From Spirosoma fluviale (GTDB taxonomy: Bacteria > Bacteroidota > Bacteroidia > Cytophagales > Spirosomataceae): DNA of 64,000 nucleotides. A program made the translations under genes and the position numbers. The notes under the pieces are model-generated. The model saw nothing but the letters and a program-made list of their open reading frames with translations, had not been told where the DNA came from and did not search any database. The stretch spans positions 496,001 through 560,000 of the forward strand of contig NZ_OCNH01000001.1 in assembly GCF_900230225.1 (NCBI RefSeq). The letters run 5' to 3'. Below, piece by piece: positions 33,519 to 43,547 of this stretch (its first letter is position 1; the number at the start of each line of letters is the position of its first letter).

Positions 33519-34724
33519 ATGCGTGTATTACTGATTCACAACTATTACCATCAACGAGGAGGAGAAGATGTTATTTTTGAACAGGAAGTTGATTTACTGC
33601 GCGAGAATGGCATTACTGTCGAAACGCTGATCTTCACCAATGATCAATTCGATGGGACGATGCTGGGAAATGCCCGGTCGGCAATTCAATCATTTTTTAA
33701 TTGGCAATCGGCTAAACGGCTCGATCTGGCCATCCGGCAATTCAGACCGGACGTTGTTCACATTCATAATTTATTTTATACAGCTTCTGCAGCCGTAATT
33801 TGGACCGCAAAAAAGCGGAACATTCCGGTGGTCATGACGCTCCATAATTACCGGCTGGTTTGTGTTAATGGGTTACTCATGCGGGAAGGGAAGATTCCCT
33901 GTGAGCAGTGTCTGACTAAACTGATTGCGTTACCGGGGGTTCAAAATGCCTGTTTCAGAGATTCTAAAGCACAGTCGGCCCATTTATCGGCTATTACGGG
34001 GCTTCATAAATTAACAGGCCTATGGCAACGGGTGGATCGTTTTGTGGTCGTTACGGATTTTGCCCGTCAAAAAATGCTTAGCTCCTCATTACGGCTTCGA
34101 CCGGAGCAGTTGAGTGTCAAACCCAATTTTGTGGCTGATGCGGGGTATGTGGATCCGGCAGAGAGAGAAGACTTTTTTCTGTATGTAGGCCGCCTGACGT
34201 TCGAGAAAGGTCTAGGAGTGTTGCTGGACGCAGCTGAAACGGATGGTTTTTTGCTTGATATTATTGGTGGTGGCCCGTTGGTTTCTGAGGTAGTGCGGGC
34301 TTCCGAGAACACGCCTGCTATTCGCTATCAAGGCCAGCAACCGCGCACTATCGTCCTGGAGGCACTCAAACGCTGTCGTGCGTTGATAGTTCCGTCTCTA
34401 TGGTATGAGGGCTTACCCACCGTAATTCTTGAAGCATTTGCAACGGGTACCCCCATTATCTGCTCCGATCAGCAGAACCTGAACGAAATAGTCAAAGACA
34501 ACCATACCGGCCTTTCCTTCCGCACGGGCGACAGCCGGGACCTTTGCCGGATTATTCGAAACTTCAGTGAAAACATACCCAACCAACAGCGATTAGCGCA
34601 GAATGCCTACCGAGAGTTTCAGAACCGTTATACGCGCGCTCTTTCGTTACGGGCGATACTCACTATCTATGAAGAGGTGATTGCCAAACAGAACCTGTCA
34701 AATGCGGTCGAGCCATCACTATAA
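33519..34724 (+). CDS. Glycosyltransferase family 4
   Basis: A 401-residue GT-B enzyme. The N-terminal acceptor domain starts MRVLLIHNYYHQRGGEDVIFEQE (GGE loop), with PDVVHIHNLFYTASAAVIW; the C-terminal donor domain has LYVGRLTFEKGLGVLLDA and the EX7E-type signature SLWYEGLPTVILEAFATGTPII. It retains a typical C-terminal helix that crosses back to the first domain. Last gene of the plus-strand arm, 16 nt from the convergent acyltransferase stop. Confidence 0.93.
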   Translation: MRVLLIHNYYHQRGGEDVIFEQEVDLLRENGITVETLIFTNDQFDGTMLGNARSAIQSFFNWQSAKRLDLAIRQFRPDVVHIHNLFYTASAAVIWTAKKRNIPVVMTLHNYRLVCVNGLLMREGKIPCEQCLTKLIALPGVQNACFRDSKAQSAHLSAITGLHKLTGLWQRVDRFVVVTDFARQKMLSSSLRLRPEQLSVKPNFVADAGYVDPAEREDFFLYVGRLTFEKGLGVLLDAAETDGFLLDIIGGGPLVSEVVRASENTPAIRYQGQQPRTIVLEALKRCRALIVPSLWYEGLPTVILEAFATGTPIICSDQQNLNEIVKDNHTGLSFRTGDSRDLCRIIRNFSENIPNQQRLAQNAYREFQNRYTRALSLRAILTIYEEVIAKQNLSNAVEPSL

Positions 34725-34740
34725 CTCCCTGGTCACTTTA

Positions 34741-35427
34741 CTAGTCAGATTCATACGTCCGCTCCCGTAGCCAGGTCACATTGTCTTTAATAACTTTGGC
34801 TGGTACGCCAGCGGCAATAGAATGGTCGGGGATGGGTTGGGTTACAACAGCGTTGGTGCTGATTACAGCGTTGTTGCCGATTGAGACACCCTTCAAAATA
34901 ACGGCGTTCAGGCCGATCCAGACATGATTTCCGATCGTGACATCCTGGGCGTAGTTGATTCGCTTTCCGGTTTCGGCATCTAGAATGCTGTGCGAGTCGC
35001 CGGTTCGGATGTCGATGCCCGCTGAGAGCATGCAATCCTCACCAATGGTAATGCGTTTGCCCGGTTCAGTAACGGCTAAGTGCGCCGATTCAATACTGGT
35101 ATGGTCGCCGATAATCACCTGACAGTTATAGTCTTCAAACCATACGCATCCTCCCTTGAACTTGCAGTAAGCCCCAATGCGCAGCAAATTATTATTGCCT
35201 CTTATGTAAATCATCATGTTCGTTAAGAAAGCCCCTTCCGCAATCTCAACGATGTTATTGTTGCCTTCAATGTCGATCTTGACCTGAAGAAAAACCCCTT
35301 TATTAATGATTCGATTACCATGCCCTCGTATGGGTAAGGCCAGTTTTGCTTTCACTACCAATAGAATCTGTGCAATTGTATGCAGCACTTTATTGCGTTT
35401 CACAATTGATTTAAGTGTCTGGCTCAT
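34741..35427 (-). CDS. Hexapeptide-repeat acyltransferase
   Basis: A 228-residue left-handed beta-helix protein with hexapeptide repeats (IEGNNNIVEIAEGAFL, IRGNNNLLRIGAYCKF, IGNHVWIGLNAVILKGVSIGNNAVISTNAVV) and the terminal AGVPAKVIKDN. The catalytic His is probably in the DSHSIL segment. It likely acetylates or otherwise acylates a sugar of the polysaccharide. Last gene of the minus-strand operon, 29 nt after the GT2 gene. Confidence 0.88.
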   Translation of the reverse strand: MSQTLKSIVKRNKVLHTIAQILLVVKAKLALPIRGHGNRIINKGVFLQVKIDIEGNNNIVEIAEGAFLTNMMIYIRGNNNLLRIGAYCKFKGGCVWFEDYNCQVIIGDHTSIESAHLAVTEPGKRITIGEDCMLSAGIDIRTGDSHSILDAETGKRINYAQDVTIGNHVWIGLNAVILKGVSIGNNAVISTNAVVTQPIPDHSIAAGVPAKVIKDNVTWLRERTYESD

Positions 35428-35456
35428 GGCGTCTGGTTTTTGTACGAAGCAACGGT

Positions 35457-36350
35457 CTATTTATTCTGGTAAGCCACGGCCTTAAGCTGTCGGCGTAAAT
35501 AGCCAAGTAAAATGCGAAGCATATCGACGGCAAAGTAGATATAAGGCAAACTCGCATGTTTCACTGCAAAATGGTAGCGTGTTCGGTAATTAATTGGCGA
35601 TTTTATGGCCGATAATGCTTTGACGAACTGCCCTAAGGGCATCGGCTGATTCATATTTACGCCCGTAGCGTCCGCATATTCATAGACGACGCTGAACGAG
35701 GAGACAACCAGTGGGAATCCCGCCTGGCGCGCGCGAATAGAAAAATCAAGATCCGCCATGTGATGACGGAAACGCAGATCGTCGAAGTAGCCAATCGTAT
35801 TGAAAACCGCTCGGGGAATAAATAGGCCTCTACCTGGTAAGCTATCGGATACCAGATAGGGACTTGTCGTTTTTAGAAGAGTATAGCTATTCTTAAAGCG
35901 AGTGTTGGCCCAGTCTTCTATGTTCGGCATACGTAAATTCAGACCGGTACCGGCATAAAGTAACCGTTGAGGTGAGTTTACATCAACCGATACTGAGCCG
36001 ACGATACACGGCTTGTGAGCCTGATAAGCCATTGACAGACTGGCCAGATAGTCTGGGTCAACCTTCGTATCGTCGTTCAGGGTCAGGATAAAATCATCGT
36101 CGTTCAGGGAAAATGTCTGGATTACGTACCGGATGCCAAGATTGGTAGCACCAGCCCACCAGAGGGAGCCGTCGCCGGTCAGAACGGTCGTATCGGGGAA
36201 GTTCGTCCTAATCTGTTCGCTGGTCCCATCTGTAGACCCATCATCAACCACAATAACCTGTTGCGCCGTAACGGTTTGGCGGGATAAACAGGCCAGGCAA
36301 CCTAGTGTATAGTGCCGGCGATTATGGACTGGTATAACGATGTAGATCAT
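35457..36350 (-). CDS. Glycosyltransferase family 2
   Basis: A 297-residue GT-A enzyme. IYIVIPVHNRRHYTLGCL and VIVVDDGSTDGTSEQIR bind the nucleotide, and LTLNDDTKVDPDYL contains the metal-binding DD. GRGLFIPRAVFNTIGYFDD and the MADLDFSIRARQAGF motif (ED/LD type) are near the catalytic base; similar to rhamnosyl or galactofuranosyl transferases. Its ATG overlaps the stop of the polymerase gene by 4 nt (ATGA). Confidence 0.92.
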   Translation of the reverse strand: MIYIVIPVHNRRHYTLGCLACLSRQTVTAQQVIVVDDGSTDGTSEQIRTNFPDTTVLTGDGSLWWAGATNLGIRYVIQTFSLNDDDFILTLNDDTKVDPDYLASLSMAYQAHKPCIVGSVSVDVNSPQRLLYAGTGLNLRMPNIEDWANTRFKNSYTLLKTTSPYLVSDSLPGRGLFIPRAVFNTIGYFDDLRFRHHMADLDFSIRARQAGFPLVVSSFSVVYEYADATGVNMNQPMPLGQFVKALSAIKSPINYRTRYHFAVKHASLPYIYFAVDMLRILLGYLRRQLKAVAYQNK

Positions 36351-37702
36351 GCTGAATAGGATTGCATCGTTGCTTCACGCGGACGGAGGAGGTTTGACAG
36401 AGCAAATAGACCATATAAGTACATGGTAACGGATAGACAGCCAACGGTAACCGAACTCTGCCCAAAAACGGTCAGGACGAGTAATCCATAGATCGTACTC
36501 AAAAAGAGCAGGCTTGACTGCTTCGCTACGCGTACCAGCCGGTAAGCTAAACTGCTGATTAACCAGCCAAAAAATGTAATGAAGAGTAAACCATAGAAGC
36601 TATACGCAAAATAAAGTTCGGAAGTTAAGCCGGTTCGGATACCCAGTGTATTTTCGCTGTCGAAGAGTTTCATGAACGAATAGGCACTGTCTTTGTGGAC
36701 AAGTTCAGACTTATCGAAACCGGCCAGCTTGAGGACAAACGAATTGACAAAGCCACCGATCGTGCTGGCCAATAGATCGTACCCCGCTATTTCGCCTGGT
36801 TTGAATTCATTTACGGCCCGGATGTATTCCCGAAATTCGGAGCCAAGTGGAAAGCCGTCGCGTTCAAATGGAGACTCTGTTGCGTTGCCCAGCCTGATAT
36901 TCTGTAAAATGACATACAGAAACAGGCCACTCAGCAGGATCATAATCGTTCGGAAATTAATGGTCAAGGCACCTGCCATTAGTTTATCATACACGAAGAT
37001 GGCCAGCAATGACACCAATAAATAGAGCCGTTTACTATCTGCCGACATGATCAGTACAGTCAGGATTAACATGCTCACCCAGAATAGCTTACTCTGCGTG
37101 GTTGTGCTTTTTAAGAAGCGGTCGTACAGGAGGACGGCTGAAAAACAGTTGAAAAAGCCAAAGTTGTAAACGTAGCCATAGTTCAAGCCGTACATAGTGT
37201 CGGTAACATCGTTGCCGGATAGAATGGGAATAAAACCCACATTTCGGACGAAGTCAACGATCCAGATCAGCGGGAAAATCAGTAGAAAGTACTCGAATGG
37301 CCCCAGATCATTAAGAATCAACCGGCCTTTGGCCTGCTCCTCTGCCGATGGAGTTGGAACAGGGGTATTTACATCGTGTATGAGCATCCCGATACTCATG
37401 AATATCAGGTAGATGTTGTAAATAATGCACCCCTCATCCATCGAAATGTAGTAGGGGTTGATTGCGAAATAGGTTAAAATTTTGAGCTCCCCTACGTATA
37501 GCCACGCAATCCAGACAAGCAGGAACGCCTTTGTATACCGATTCTTCAGCAGAAAGATGGTGGCAATAGGGACAATTAGTAAGGAATGGCTTAGTAACGA
37601 AGGGTAGATAAAGTACTCGCTATACCCAAAGAATGCCTGATAAGCCAGCGGAGTTACCTGCACCAGAGCAAAATAAATAAGCAGCTGAATGTTCTTACTC
37701 AT
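36347..37702 (-). CDS. Wzy-like O-antigen/polysaccharide polymerase
   Basis: A 451-residue polytopic membrane protein with about 11-12 hydrophobic helices and one large loop (GNATESPFERDGFPLGSEFREYIRAV...), as expected of Wzy-type polymerases, which join repeat units in the periplasm. Sequence conservation in this family is low, so the call rests on topology and on being the only such protein in a Wzx-containing operon. The start at 37702 (MSKNIQLLIYFAL) is chosen over 37804, and overlaps the upstream acyltransferase gene by 8 nt. Confidence 0.75.
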   Translation of the reverse strand: MSKNIQLLIYFALVQVTPLAYQAFFGYSEYFIYPSLLSHSLLIVPIATIFLLKNRYTKAFLLVWIAWLYVGELKILTYFAINPYYISMDEGCIIYNIYLIFMSIGMLIHDVNTPVPTPSAEEQAKGRLILNDLGPFEYFLLIFPLIWIVDFVRNVGFIPILSGNDVTDTMYGLNYGYVYNFGFFNCFSAVLLYDRFLKSTTTQSKLFWVSMLILTVLIMSADSKRLYLLVSLLAIFVYDKLMAGALTINFRTIMILLSGLFLYVILQNIRLGNATESPFERDGFPLGSEFREYIRAVNEFKPGEIAGYDLLASTIGGFVNSFVLKLAGFDKSELVHKDSAYSFMKLFDSENTLGIRTGLTSELYFAYSFYGLLFITFFGWLISSLAYRLVRVAKQSSLLFLSTIYGLLVLTVFGQSSVTVGCLSVTMYLYGLFALSNLLRPREATMQSYSA

Positions 37703-38336
37703 AGACAGGTTGAGGCTGGAGTGACCGAATAAATTGAGCCGGATTGCCTCCCCATAGCTGGTTGGGCGGTATGTTTCCGGTAACGACCGAGCCCGCACCA
37801 ACAACCGCGTTCTCTCCGATTGTTACTCCTTTCAGGATCGTGACATGAGCGCCAATAAAGGCCCCATTCTGAATAACGACCGGAGCCGTTTTTGCCAGCG
37901 CGTTGTCCTTAAACGTTAGTCGCTGAGCCGTAATGAGTGTATGAAAGTCGGTATCATATATGACGGTGTTACCGCCAATCGTGACGTCGTCGCCAATGGT
38001 AATGGCGTTATGGCAAACCAGCGCCGTACAACTCATGCCTACACGGTCGCCAATCTGGATGTTCCCACCCAGGTCGGCAATGAAAAAGCAGGGCTGCTGT
38101 CGGCCGATACGATTGTGGTTGCGGCCGTTGTTGACGTTGAATGACTTGCCGATGGTCATTGAGCAGCCATCGTTAATGTCGACGATGGGGATACCGTAGC
38201 TTTTCAGGCCCGATCCGTACGAAACGTTGTTTAGATAGAAAAGTATACGCGTAACCAGTGCTCCGGCCATTCGCCGACTGCGTCGCCACCCAAATCGGAT
38301 GACTCGAAAACTGAACCGAATGAGTTTAAAGGCCAT
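37695..38336 (-). CDS. Hexapeptide-repeat acetyltransferase, maltose-acetyltransferase-like
   Basis: A 213-residue left-handed beta-helix enzyme (IGDRVGMSCTALVCHNAITIGDDVTIGGNTVIYDTDFH) with the CoA-binding end IGAHVTILKGVTIGENAVVGAGSVVTGNIPPNQLWGGNPAQFI. The DTDFH segment carries the likely catalytic His, as in maltose/galactoside acetyltransferases. It is the second acyltransferase of the operon. It overlaps the flippase gene by 11 nt and the polymerase gene by 8 nt. Confidence 0.9.
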   Translation of the reverse strand: MAFKLIRFSFRVIRFGWRRSRRMAGALVTRILFYLNNVSYGSGLKSYGIPIVDINDGCSMTIGKSFNVNNGRNHNRIGRQQPCFFIADLGGNIQIGDRVGMSCTALVCHNAITIGDDVTIGGNTVIYDTDFHTLITAQRLTFKDNALAKTAPVVIQNGAFIGAHVTILKGVTIGENAVVGAGSVVTGNIPPNQLWGGNPAQFIRSLQPQPVYE

Positions 38337-39678
38337 ACATAATCTTTTTGTACTCGGCCCGACACACCAGCAGCATGCTTACATTCCAGACTGTTCCGGC
38401 AATCACCACACTTGCCGGACCAGCCTCAAGCCAGCGGAACAGGATGGTTGTCAGGCCAACATAAACAACAACGCCAATTAATGAAGCATACATCAGTAGG
38501 CGAATCTGTCCGGTTCCATTGATCAGGGAATTGTAGTTGCTTAAAAAGACAAAGCTGACTACGTAGGCCATTAGCGAAAGAGACAGGTCTACCGGAACCG
38601 TAATAGCCGGGCCAACCCATAAACGAAAGATCGAGTTGGCGGCTAATGCCATTAATCCGGCCAGCAACGCCATGCCGAGGCCGATATGATTGAGCTGGCG
38701 CATGGTATCCCGTATCCAGACTTTATCGTGCTTGACGTATGCATCGGTAAAGGCCGACCAGTAAGGTGTGATGACGATGCCATGCAGTACCGTTATCACG
38801 CTGAAATACTTGTTGGCAATACTGTAAGGGCCTACACTTGCGGAACCCAAAAAGTAAGAGATAAACAAACCGCCAGATGTGAATACCAGTATACTGATGA
38901 GTTGAAGGATAAAGAATTTGCCACCCAAACTGAACAATTCGTGGCTAAGGGAGAAGTCAATGGCCATGAACCGGGGAGCTATACCCGCGTAGAGGTAATG
39001 GAAAAAATAGAGCGAAACCAGACCAAGTACCACAAGAGGGACCAGGTTATAAATGTGAGCGATAATGAGTAATGATTTATCGAAGGTGCTGGCTCCAAAA
39101 TAAACAATGGTGATGATGACACCATTGGTCAGGAGCAAAATCCAACCCACCCAGGCGGCTTTCTGATCGGCAAAGAGTATCGAATTAATGGGCTTCAGGA
39201 TAAGTTGGGCGCTGAAGCTTATCAGCGTATAGGTGATAATGTCATTCACCTGCTCCGGTTCCGAACTCTGGATGTTCAGTACTGAAGTCCACTGGATATA
39301 ATGCCCGATTGTCAAAAAAAGGATGGTCAGCAGCAACGCTACACATAGTGATAAGGCATATAATGTGCTTATGTATTTTCGGGCCGTTTGAACGTCGCCG
39401 GTCGTAAAAAAAGTAACTAGTTTGTTACGCAGGCCATTGCCAAAGCTCACGTCGATCAGGCTGAACCAGGATGTCAGGAACGTGATGGTCATCCAAATGC
39501 CAAAATCTTCGAGGTTGATGTACTTCAGCGTGAGCGGAATCGTCAGGAAGCTAATCAGGATACCTATTCCTTTCACAAATACGGATTGCACTACATTTCT
39601 GTAAATAAGCAGGCTGCGCGCGTTGAGAGAGCCCGGCCTGTTAATTTTAGCGAATAGTGAACCTGGTTTCATGAACAT
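38326..39678 (-). CDS. Wzx-type polysaccharide flippase
   Basis: A 450-residue MOP-superfamily membrane protein with about 12 helices that flips undecaprenyl-linked repeat units across the inner membrane. Typical segments are VVQSVFVKGIGILISFLTIPLTLKYI, WMTITFLTSWFSLIDVSFGNGLRNKL and GPYSIANKYFSVITVLHGIVITPYWSAF. The ATG at 39678 shares one base with the TGA of the sugar-transferase gene (TGATG); ATG 39672 is an alternative. Confidence 0.88.
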   Translation of the reverse strand: MFMKPGSLFAKINRPGSLNARSLLIYRNVVQSVFVKGIGILISFLTIPLTLKYINLEDFGIWMTITFLTSWFSLIDVSFGNGLRNKLVTFFTTGDVQTARKYISTLYALSLCVALLLTILFLTIGHYIQWTSVLNIQSSEPEQVNDIITYTLISFSAQLILKPINSILFADQKAAWVGWILLLTNGVIITIVYFGASTFDKSLLIIAHIYNLVPLVVLGLVSLYFFHYLYAGIAPRFMAIDFSLSHELFSLGGKFFILQLISILVFTSGGLFISYFLGSASVGPYSIANKYFSVITVLHGIVITPYWSAFTDAYVKHDKVWIRDTMRQLNHIGLGMALLAGLMALAANSIFRLWVGPAITVPVDLSLSLMAYVVSFVFLSNYNSLINGTGQIRLLMYASLIGVVVYVGLTTILFRWLEAGPASVVIAGTVWNVSMLLVCRAEYKKIMYGL

Positions 39679-40343
39679 CAAAAGGCGTCGGTGTTTCCCT
39701 TCAGCATGGTCACTAACGTGTGCAGGCAAATAGAAACGTCTAGTTTAATCGAGGCTTTGCGGATATAAAATTGGTCATACATCAGCCGGTGTTTCATTTT
39801 AAGGGGGTTGCCTGTTTCGCCCCGGCATCCCCGTGCCTGGGCCAGCCCTGTAATTCCCGGCCTGACTTTATACCGATGCGAATAACCCGGAAGGCTAAGC
39901 CAGAATTGAGCATCCAGTTGGATAGGGTGGGGGCGTGGTCCTACAATGCTCATATCGCCTAGTAGAACATTGATGAACTGGGGCGTTTCATCCAGGTTTG
40001 TACGCCGGAGAAACTTACCAAGTCCAGTTACGCGGGTGTCGTCCTTTGAGGCTTGCCGGAACGGCCCGTCACTGTTTGGCCATTGCATAGTCCGAAACTT
40101 ATAACAGGTAAAATGCTGTCCATGCAAACCAGAACGGGTTTGCCTGAAAATAGCGGGTCCGCGAGAGGTAAGAATTATGAAAAGACTGATGAGCGGAATT
40201 AGCCAGCTCAGGATGAACAGCATGACCAAACTGGCTATCACTAAATCAAATAAACGCTTCCATCTATAGGTATTACCTGCATCCGTGAAAGGTTGCCTGA
40301 CACGGGTTTTGATACGGTGGGGGTCCAGGGCGTTAGAGACCAT
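39678..40343 (-). CDS. Initiating sugar-1-phosphate transferase (WcaJ/WbaP C-terminal type)
   Basis: A 221-residue membrane enzyme that moves a sugar-1-phosphate to undecaprenyl phosphate and so starts the repeat unit. One N-terminal hydrophobic hairpin ([25 protein letters not shown]) is followed by the catalytic core: [37 protein letters not shown] with the catalytic DE pair, and [14 protein letters not shown]. It is the minimal PglC-like form, lacking the extra N-terminal domain of WcaJ. It lies 11 nt after wzc. Confidence 0.93.
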   Translation of the reverse strand: MVSNALDPHRIKTRVRQPFTDAGNTYRWKRLFDLVIASLVMLFILSWLIPLISLFIILTSRGPAIFRQTRSGLHGQHFTCYKFRTMQWPNSDGPFRQASKDDTRVTGLGKFLRRTNLDETPQFINVLLGDMSIVGPRPHPIQLDAQFWLSLPGYSHRYKVRPGITGLAQARGCRGETGNPLKMKHRLMYDQFYIRKASIKLDVSICLHTLVTMLKGNTDAF

Positions 40344-40354
40344 AACGAAACACG

Positions 40355-42709
40355 TTAAGTAGTAGAAGTTAGGCGGCTTAGCAGCGTTTTTTTCTTAGTA
40401 CTCGTATAGCCATATACACTTCCTTTCTGTCCATAGCTGTAATAATTCGGTTCGCTGTCACCAACATCATTGAGCACAATGTTGAGCTTGTTGAATCGCT
40501 TTTCGCGATGGAGCATCTCAATCATTTTTAAATAGTTTCTGGGCGTAACATCGTGCCGAACGATGTATAATGTGGCGTCGGCGTAGGGGGCAATCAGTTG
40601 GGCATCGGTAACCAGGCCCACGGGGGGCGCATCAATAATTACATAATGAAAGCGTTCCCTGAGCTCAAGAATCAGTTTTTCCAGCCGAACTCCGCTTAGT
40701 AATTCGGACGGGTTAGGCGGCAGCGGACCACTGCGAACTATGTAATAGTTATCATTATCCAGAATAGGCTGAATGATAGAATCCACGTTTGTTTCGCCAA
40801 TTAAATAATTACTCAGTCCCAGACCATTATCAATATCGAGTGAGTTACGCAGTTGGGGTTTACGAAGGTCCATCTCCAGAATTACGGTTCGTGATCCAAC
40901 CAGGGCGAGGCTGGCTCCGAGATTGAGGGATAGAAATGATTTGCCTTCACCGTTGATGCTGGACGTGAACAGCAGTACCTGGCTACCTGTGCGGTGCTCG
41001 CGCAGGAAACTCAGGTTGGTACGCAGGGTCCTGATCTGTTCGGCAATGACGGAATTAACCCTCGATGATACGACGAGTGAGCCGGGAGACCGTTTTCGTA
41101 CAATTTCGCCTAAAATGGGCGTTTGGGTCTGGCTCTCTACATCGGTTCTCCGGATCACCCGATTGTTAATCACATCGCGGCTGGCCATGACGCCCATCGG
41201 GATTATCAGACCAATCAGTATAAACAGCAGATAGGTGAGTGGTTTGTTCGGTTTGGTTGGTTTATCCTCACTACGGGCTACGTCGATTACGCGGGAGTCG
41301 GAAATCGTTGAGGCAAAGGATACCGCCGTTTCTTCCCGTTTGCGCAGCAGGTAAGTATATAAATCATTTTTAATGGCCTGCTGTCGGGTGATGTTCAGCA
41401 AAGCCCGCTCTTTGGCCGGAATGGTTCGAATAGTCCCTTCTATCTTCTGGTTAGTCTGGGCAAACTGGCGCTGGGCGGTAGTGAGCATAGCCCGCATGGT
41501 GCCAATGTTTTCGTTAATGTCAGCTTTAATGGCCCTGATCTGGGCATCGACGGTACGCAGGAGCGGATTCTTATCCGGAACTGTCTGGGCCAGGTCGTTC
41601 CGTTGTGCCTCTAACTTCGTGGCGGTCTGAATGAGATTAATCAGAGTGGGGTCACTTAACCCGAGGGTAGCCGGAGTTCCGTTTCGTTGGCCAGGTTGCT
41701 GGCGAATATAGTCTTCAATTTCACGGAGGGCGCCTAACTGAATGGACACCTGACTGAGTTCGGCATCGTTGCGTTGAACGGTTTCCAGAAAGCTCTGAGC
41801 CTGGCTGGTGAGATCGGTAATTCCCTGGGCTGATTTGTATCGTTCAACTCCCTTCTCAACAGATTCCAGTTCGCCCGCTACCAGTTGTAATCGTTCTTCA
41901 ATGAAATTTAATGTATTGGAGGCAACGCGATTTTTATCCAGTACGGCGGCTTCGTTATAGACATCGATCAGGCGATTCAGGATCGCTTCTCCTTTATCCT
42001 GAACCCCTGTTTCGAGAGAAAGCGCAATTACGGTAGAGGCCTTGCTGGTGGGTTCGGCCTTCAGTACTTTCAAATAGTCGTTGGCTATTTTCTCTTCTTT
42101 AAAAACCTGAACAAAAACGGGCTCGGTCGATGATGAAACCGGTTGGCGGGGAAACACCCGTAGCCGACCGTAAGGGGTTCGAACGCTTTGATTCAGGGGA
42201 TAGAGCTGGCCGTTTATGCCTACGGTATTCTTGTCGATGAACGACAGGTTTAGCGGGCTTTCTGCCGAGTACAGTGACGGGTTAGCCTGTTCAATGATCA
42301 GACGCACCGGCGATTTGTCAAAGATTTCCCGTTTGCCAAATGGGGTTTCCCGATAATAAACTACATCCAGATGGAGTTGCTGTACAACTCTGGCCATCAG
42401 GGTATAGGATTTTAGCACTTCAATTTCATTCTCGACTACTTTTTTAGGTGCGAAAATTTCCAGCTCTTTGAGCATGCTCTCGGAGTCCAGCCCTTTTTTT
42501 TCGTCTTTAACCAATAAACTGGCCTTACTTTTGTAGACAGGCTGTTGGTAGAGCAAGTAAAAAAAAGCAATGATGAGCAAGGCTCCGGTCGATAGCGCAA
42601 ACCAGTACCAGTAGCGGGCATACCGTAACAGCGTTGCCCTAATCTGGGTGTTACCCGTATCCATAAGCTGGTAGGGTACGTAGCTATAGTTCGATGAGTT
42701 AGTTGCCAT
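40355..42709 (-). CDS. wzc: Wzc-like polysaccharide co-polymerase with tyrosine autokinase domain
   Basis: A 784-residue inner-membrane protein that controls chain length and export. The start is ATG 42709 (MATNSSNYSYVPYQLM). TM1 lies at about 38-54, followed by a Wzz periplasmic domain with long coiled coils (residues 250-440). TM2 is near 490-510, then a BY-kinase domain with Walker A SSINGEGKSF, Walker A' VILEMDLRKP and Walker B YVIIDAPPVG. The C-terminal tyrosine cluster is NYYSYGQKGSVYGYTS. No separate phosphatase gene is in the window. Confidence 0.94.
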   Translation of the reverse strand: MATNSSNYSYVPYQLMDTGNTQIRATLLRYARYWYWFALSTGALLIIAFFYLLYQQPVYKSKASLLVKDEKKGLDSESMLKELEIFAPKKVVENEIEVLKSYTLMARVVQQLHLDVVYYRETPFGKREIFDKSPVRLIIEQANPSLYSAESPLNLSFIDKNTVGINGQLYPLNQSVRTPYGRLRVFPRQPVSSSTEPVFVQVFKEEKIANDYLKVLKAEPTSKASTVIALSLETGVQDKGEAILNRLIDVYNEAAVLDKNRVASNTLNFIEERLQLVAGELESVEKGVERYKSAQGITDLTSQAQSFLETVQRNDAELSQVSIQLGALREIEDYIRQQPGQRNGTPATLGLSDPTLINLIQTATKLEAQRNDLAQTVPDKNPLLRTVDAQIRAIKADINENIGTMRAMLTTAQRQFAQTNQKIEGTIRTIPAKERALLNITRQQAIKNDLYTYLLRKREETAVSFASTISDSRVIDVARSEDKPTKPNKPLTYLLFILIGLIIPMGVMASRDVINNRVIRRTDVESQTQTPILGEIVRKRSPGSLVVSSRVNSVIAEQIRTLRTNLSFLREHRTGSQVLLFTSSINGEGKSFLSLNLGASLALVGSRTVILEMDLRKPQLRNSLDIDNGLGLSNYLIGETNVDSIIQPILDNDNYYIVRSGPLPPNPSELLSGVRLEKLILELRERFHYVIIDAPPVGLVTDAQLIAPYADATLYIVRHDVTPRNYLKMIEMLHREKRFNKLNIVLNDVGDSEPNYYSYGQKGSVYGYTSTKKKTLLSRLTSTT

Positions 42710-42716
42710 AGCGCAG

Positions 42717-43547
42717 TTAGTAGGTTCGGGAAATGATGATGGCAACCAACGACAAGGCGCTTAGAATGGCCGGTACGATCTGGTAAAAATGATCGGCATT
42801 ATTAACCCTGGCCTGGCCGGGTTCTACGTAAACAATATCGTTCGGATGCAGATAGTAATATGGAGACCGAAACAGACTTCGTTTGGTAATGTCAACTCGG
42901 GCAAAGGTCTTCTGCCCATTCTCCTCCCGAACGACCAGAATATTATCCCGCCGTCCATAAATGGTTGCATCTCCGGCTAAACTGAGGGCTTCAATAAGCG
43001 TAATCTGCTCATTGGGAATCGTGAAAAGGGAAGGCCGCATCACTTCGCCGAGTACCGAAATTCGGAAGTTCAGGTTCCGTACGTTCACCGTTGGCTCTTT
43101 CAGATAAGCGGCCAGCTTTTCCTTGATAAGGGCACTGGTTTGCGAAACAGTTAGCTTTTCTACTTTCAGGAGACCAATTAGCGGCAGTTCGATCTCGCCC
43201 GTACCAGATACCATATAACCCGCCATTTCGGGCAGTCCAGCGGTGTTTGTCGGCTGTTGGGTACGTGGAGTAGTCTGGGATATGGGCGCGTATGGGTTAA
43301 AAAAAGTGCTTGCTTCAAGATTGAGGCTACTTACCTGTACGGATAATACATCGCCTGCTTTAATAAGCGGAACATAGATTTCCGGCATGCGAACATTGGC
43401 GCCATTTTCCATGTCACTCTGGAAATAGACGATCTTTGTTGATGAGACGCAGCCAACCATCGTAACCAAGGCTCCCAGAAAAACAGCAGCCATGAAGGAT
43501 CGTCGAAAAGTACGCTGAGAAGAATAATCGTAAAAGGTATAATTCAT
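42717..43547 (-). CDS. wza: Wza-like outer-membrane polysaccharide export lipoprotein
   Basis: A 276-residue lipoprotein (start ATG 43547, MNYTFYDYSSQRTF; lipobox MVGC). It has the Poly_export domain (PLIKAGDVLSVQVSSLN, GYMVSGTGEIELPLIGLLKVEKLT) and an SLBB region (FRISVLGEVMRPSLFTIPNEQITLIEALSLAGDATIYGRRDN), and ends in a hydrophobic helix (PAILSALSLVAIIISRTY) typical of Bacteroidota forms. First gene of the eight-gene minus-strand operon; 7 nt separate it from wzc. Confidence 0.94.
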   Translation of the reverse strand: MNYTFYDYSSQRTFRRSFMAAVFLGALVTMVGCVSSTKIVYFQSDMENGANVRMPEIYVPLIKAGDVLSVQVSSLNLEASTFFNPYAPISQTTPRTQQPTNTAGLPEMAGYMVSGTGEIELPLIGLLKVEKLTVSQTSALIKEKLAAYLKEPTVNVRNLNFRISVLGEVMRPSLFTIPNEQITLIEALSLAGDATIYGRRDNILVVREENGQKTFARVDITKRSLFRSPYYYLHPNDIVYVEPGQARVNNADHFYQIVPAILSALSLVAIIISRTY

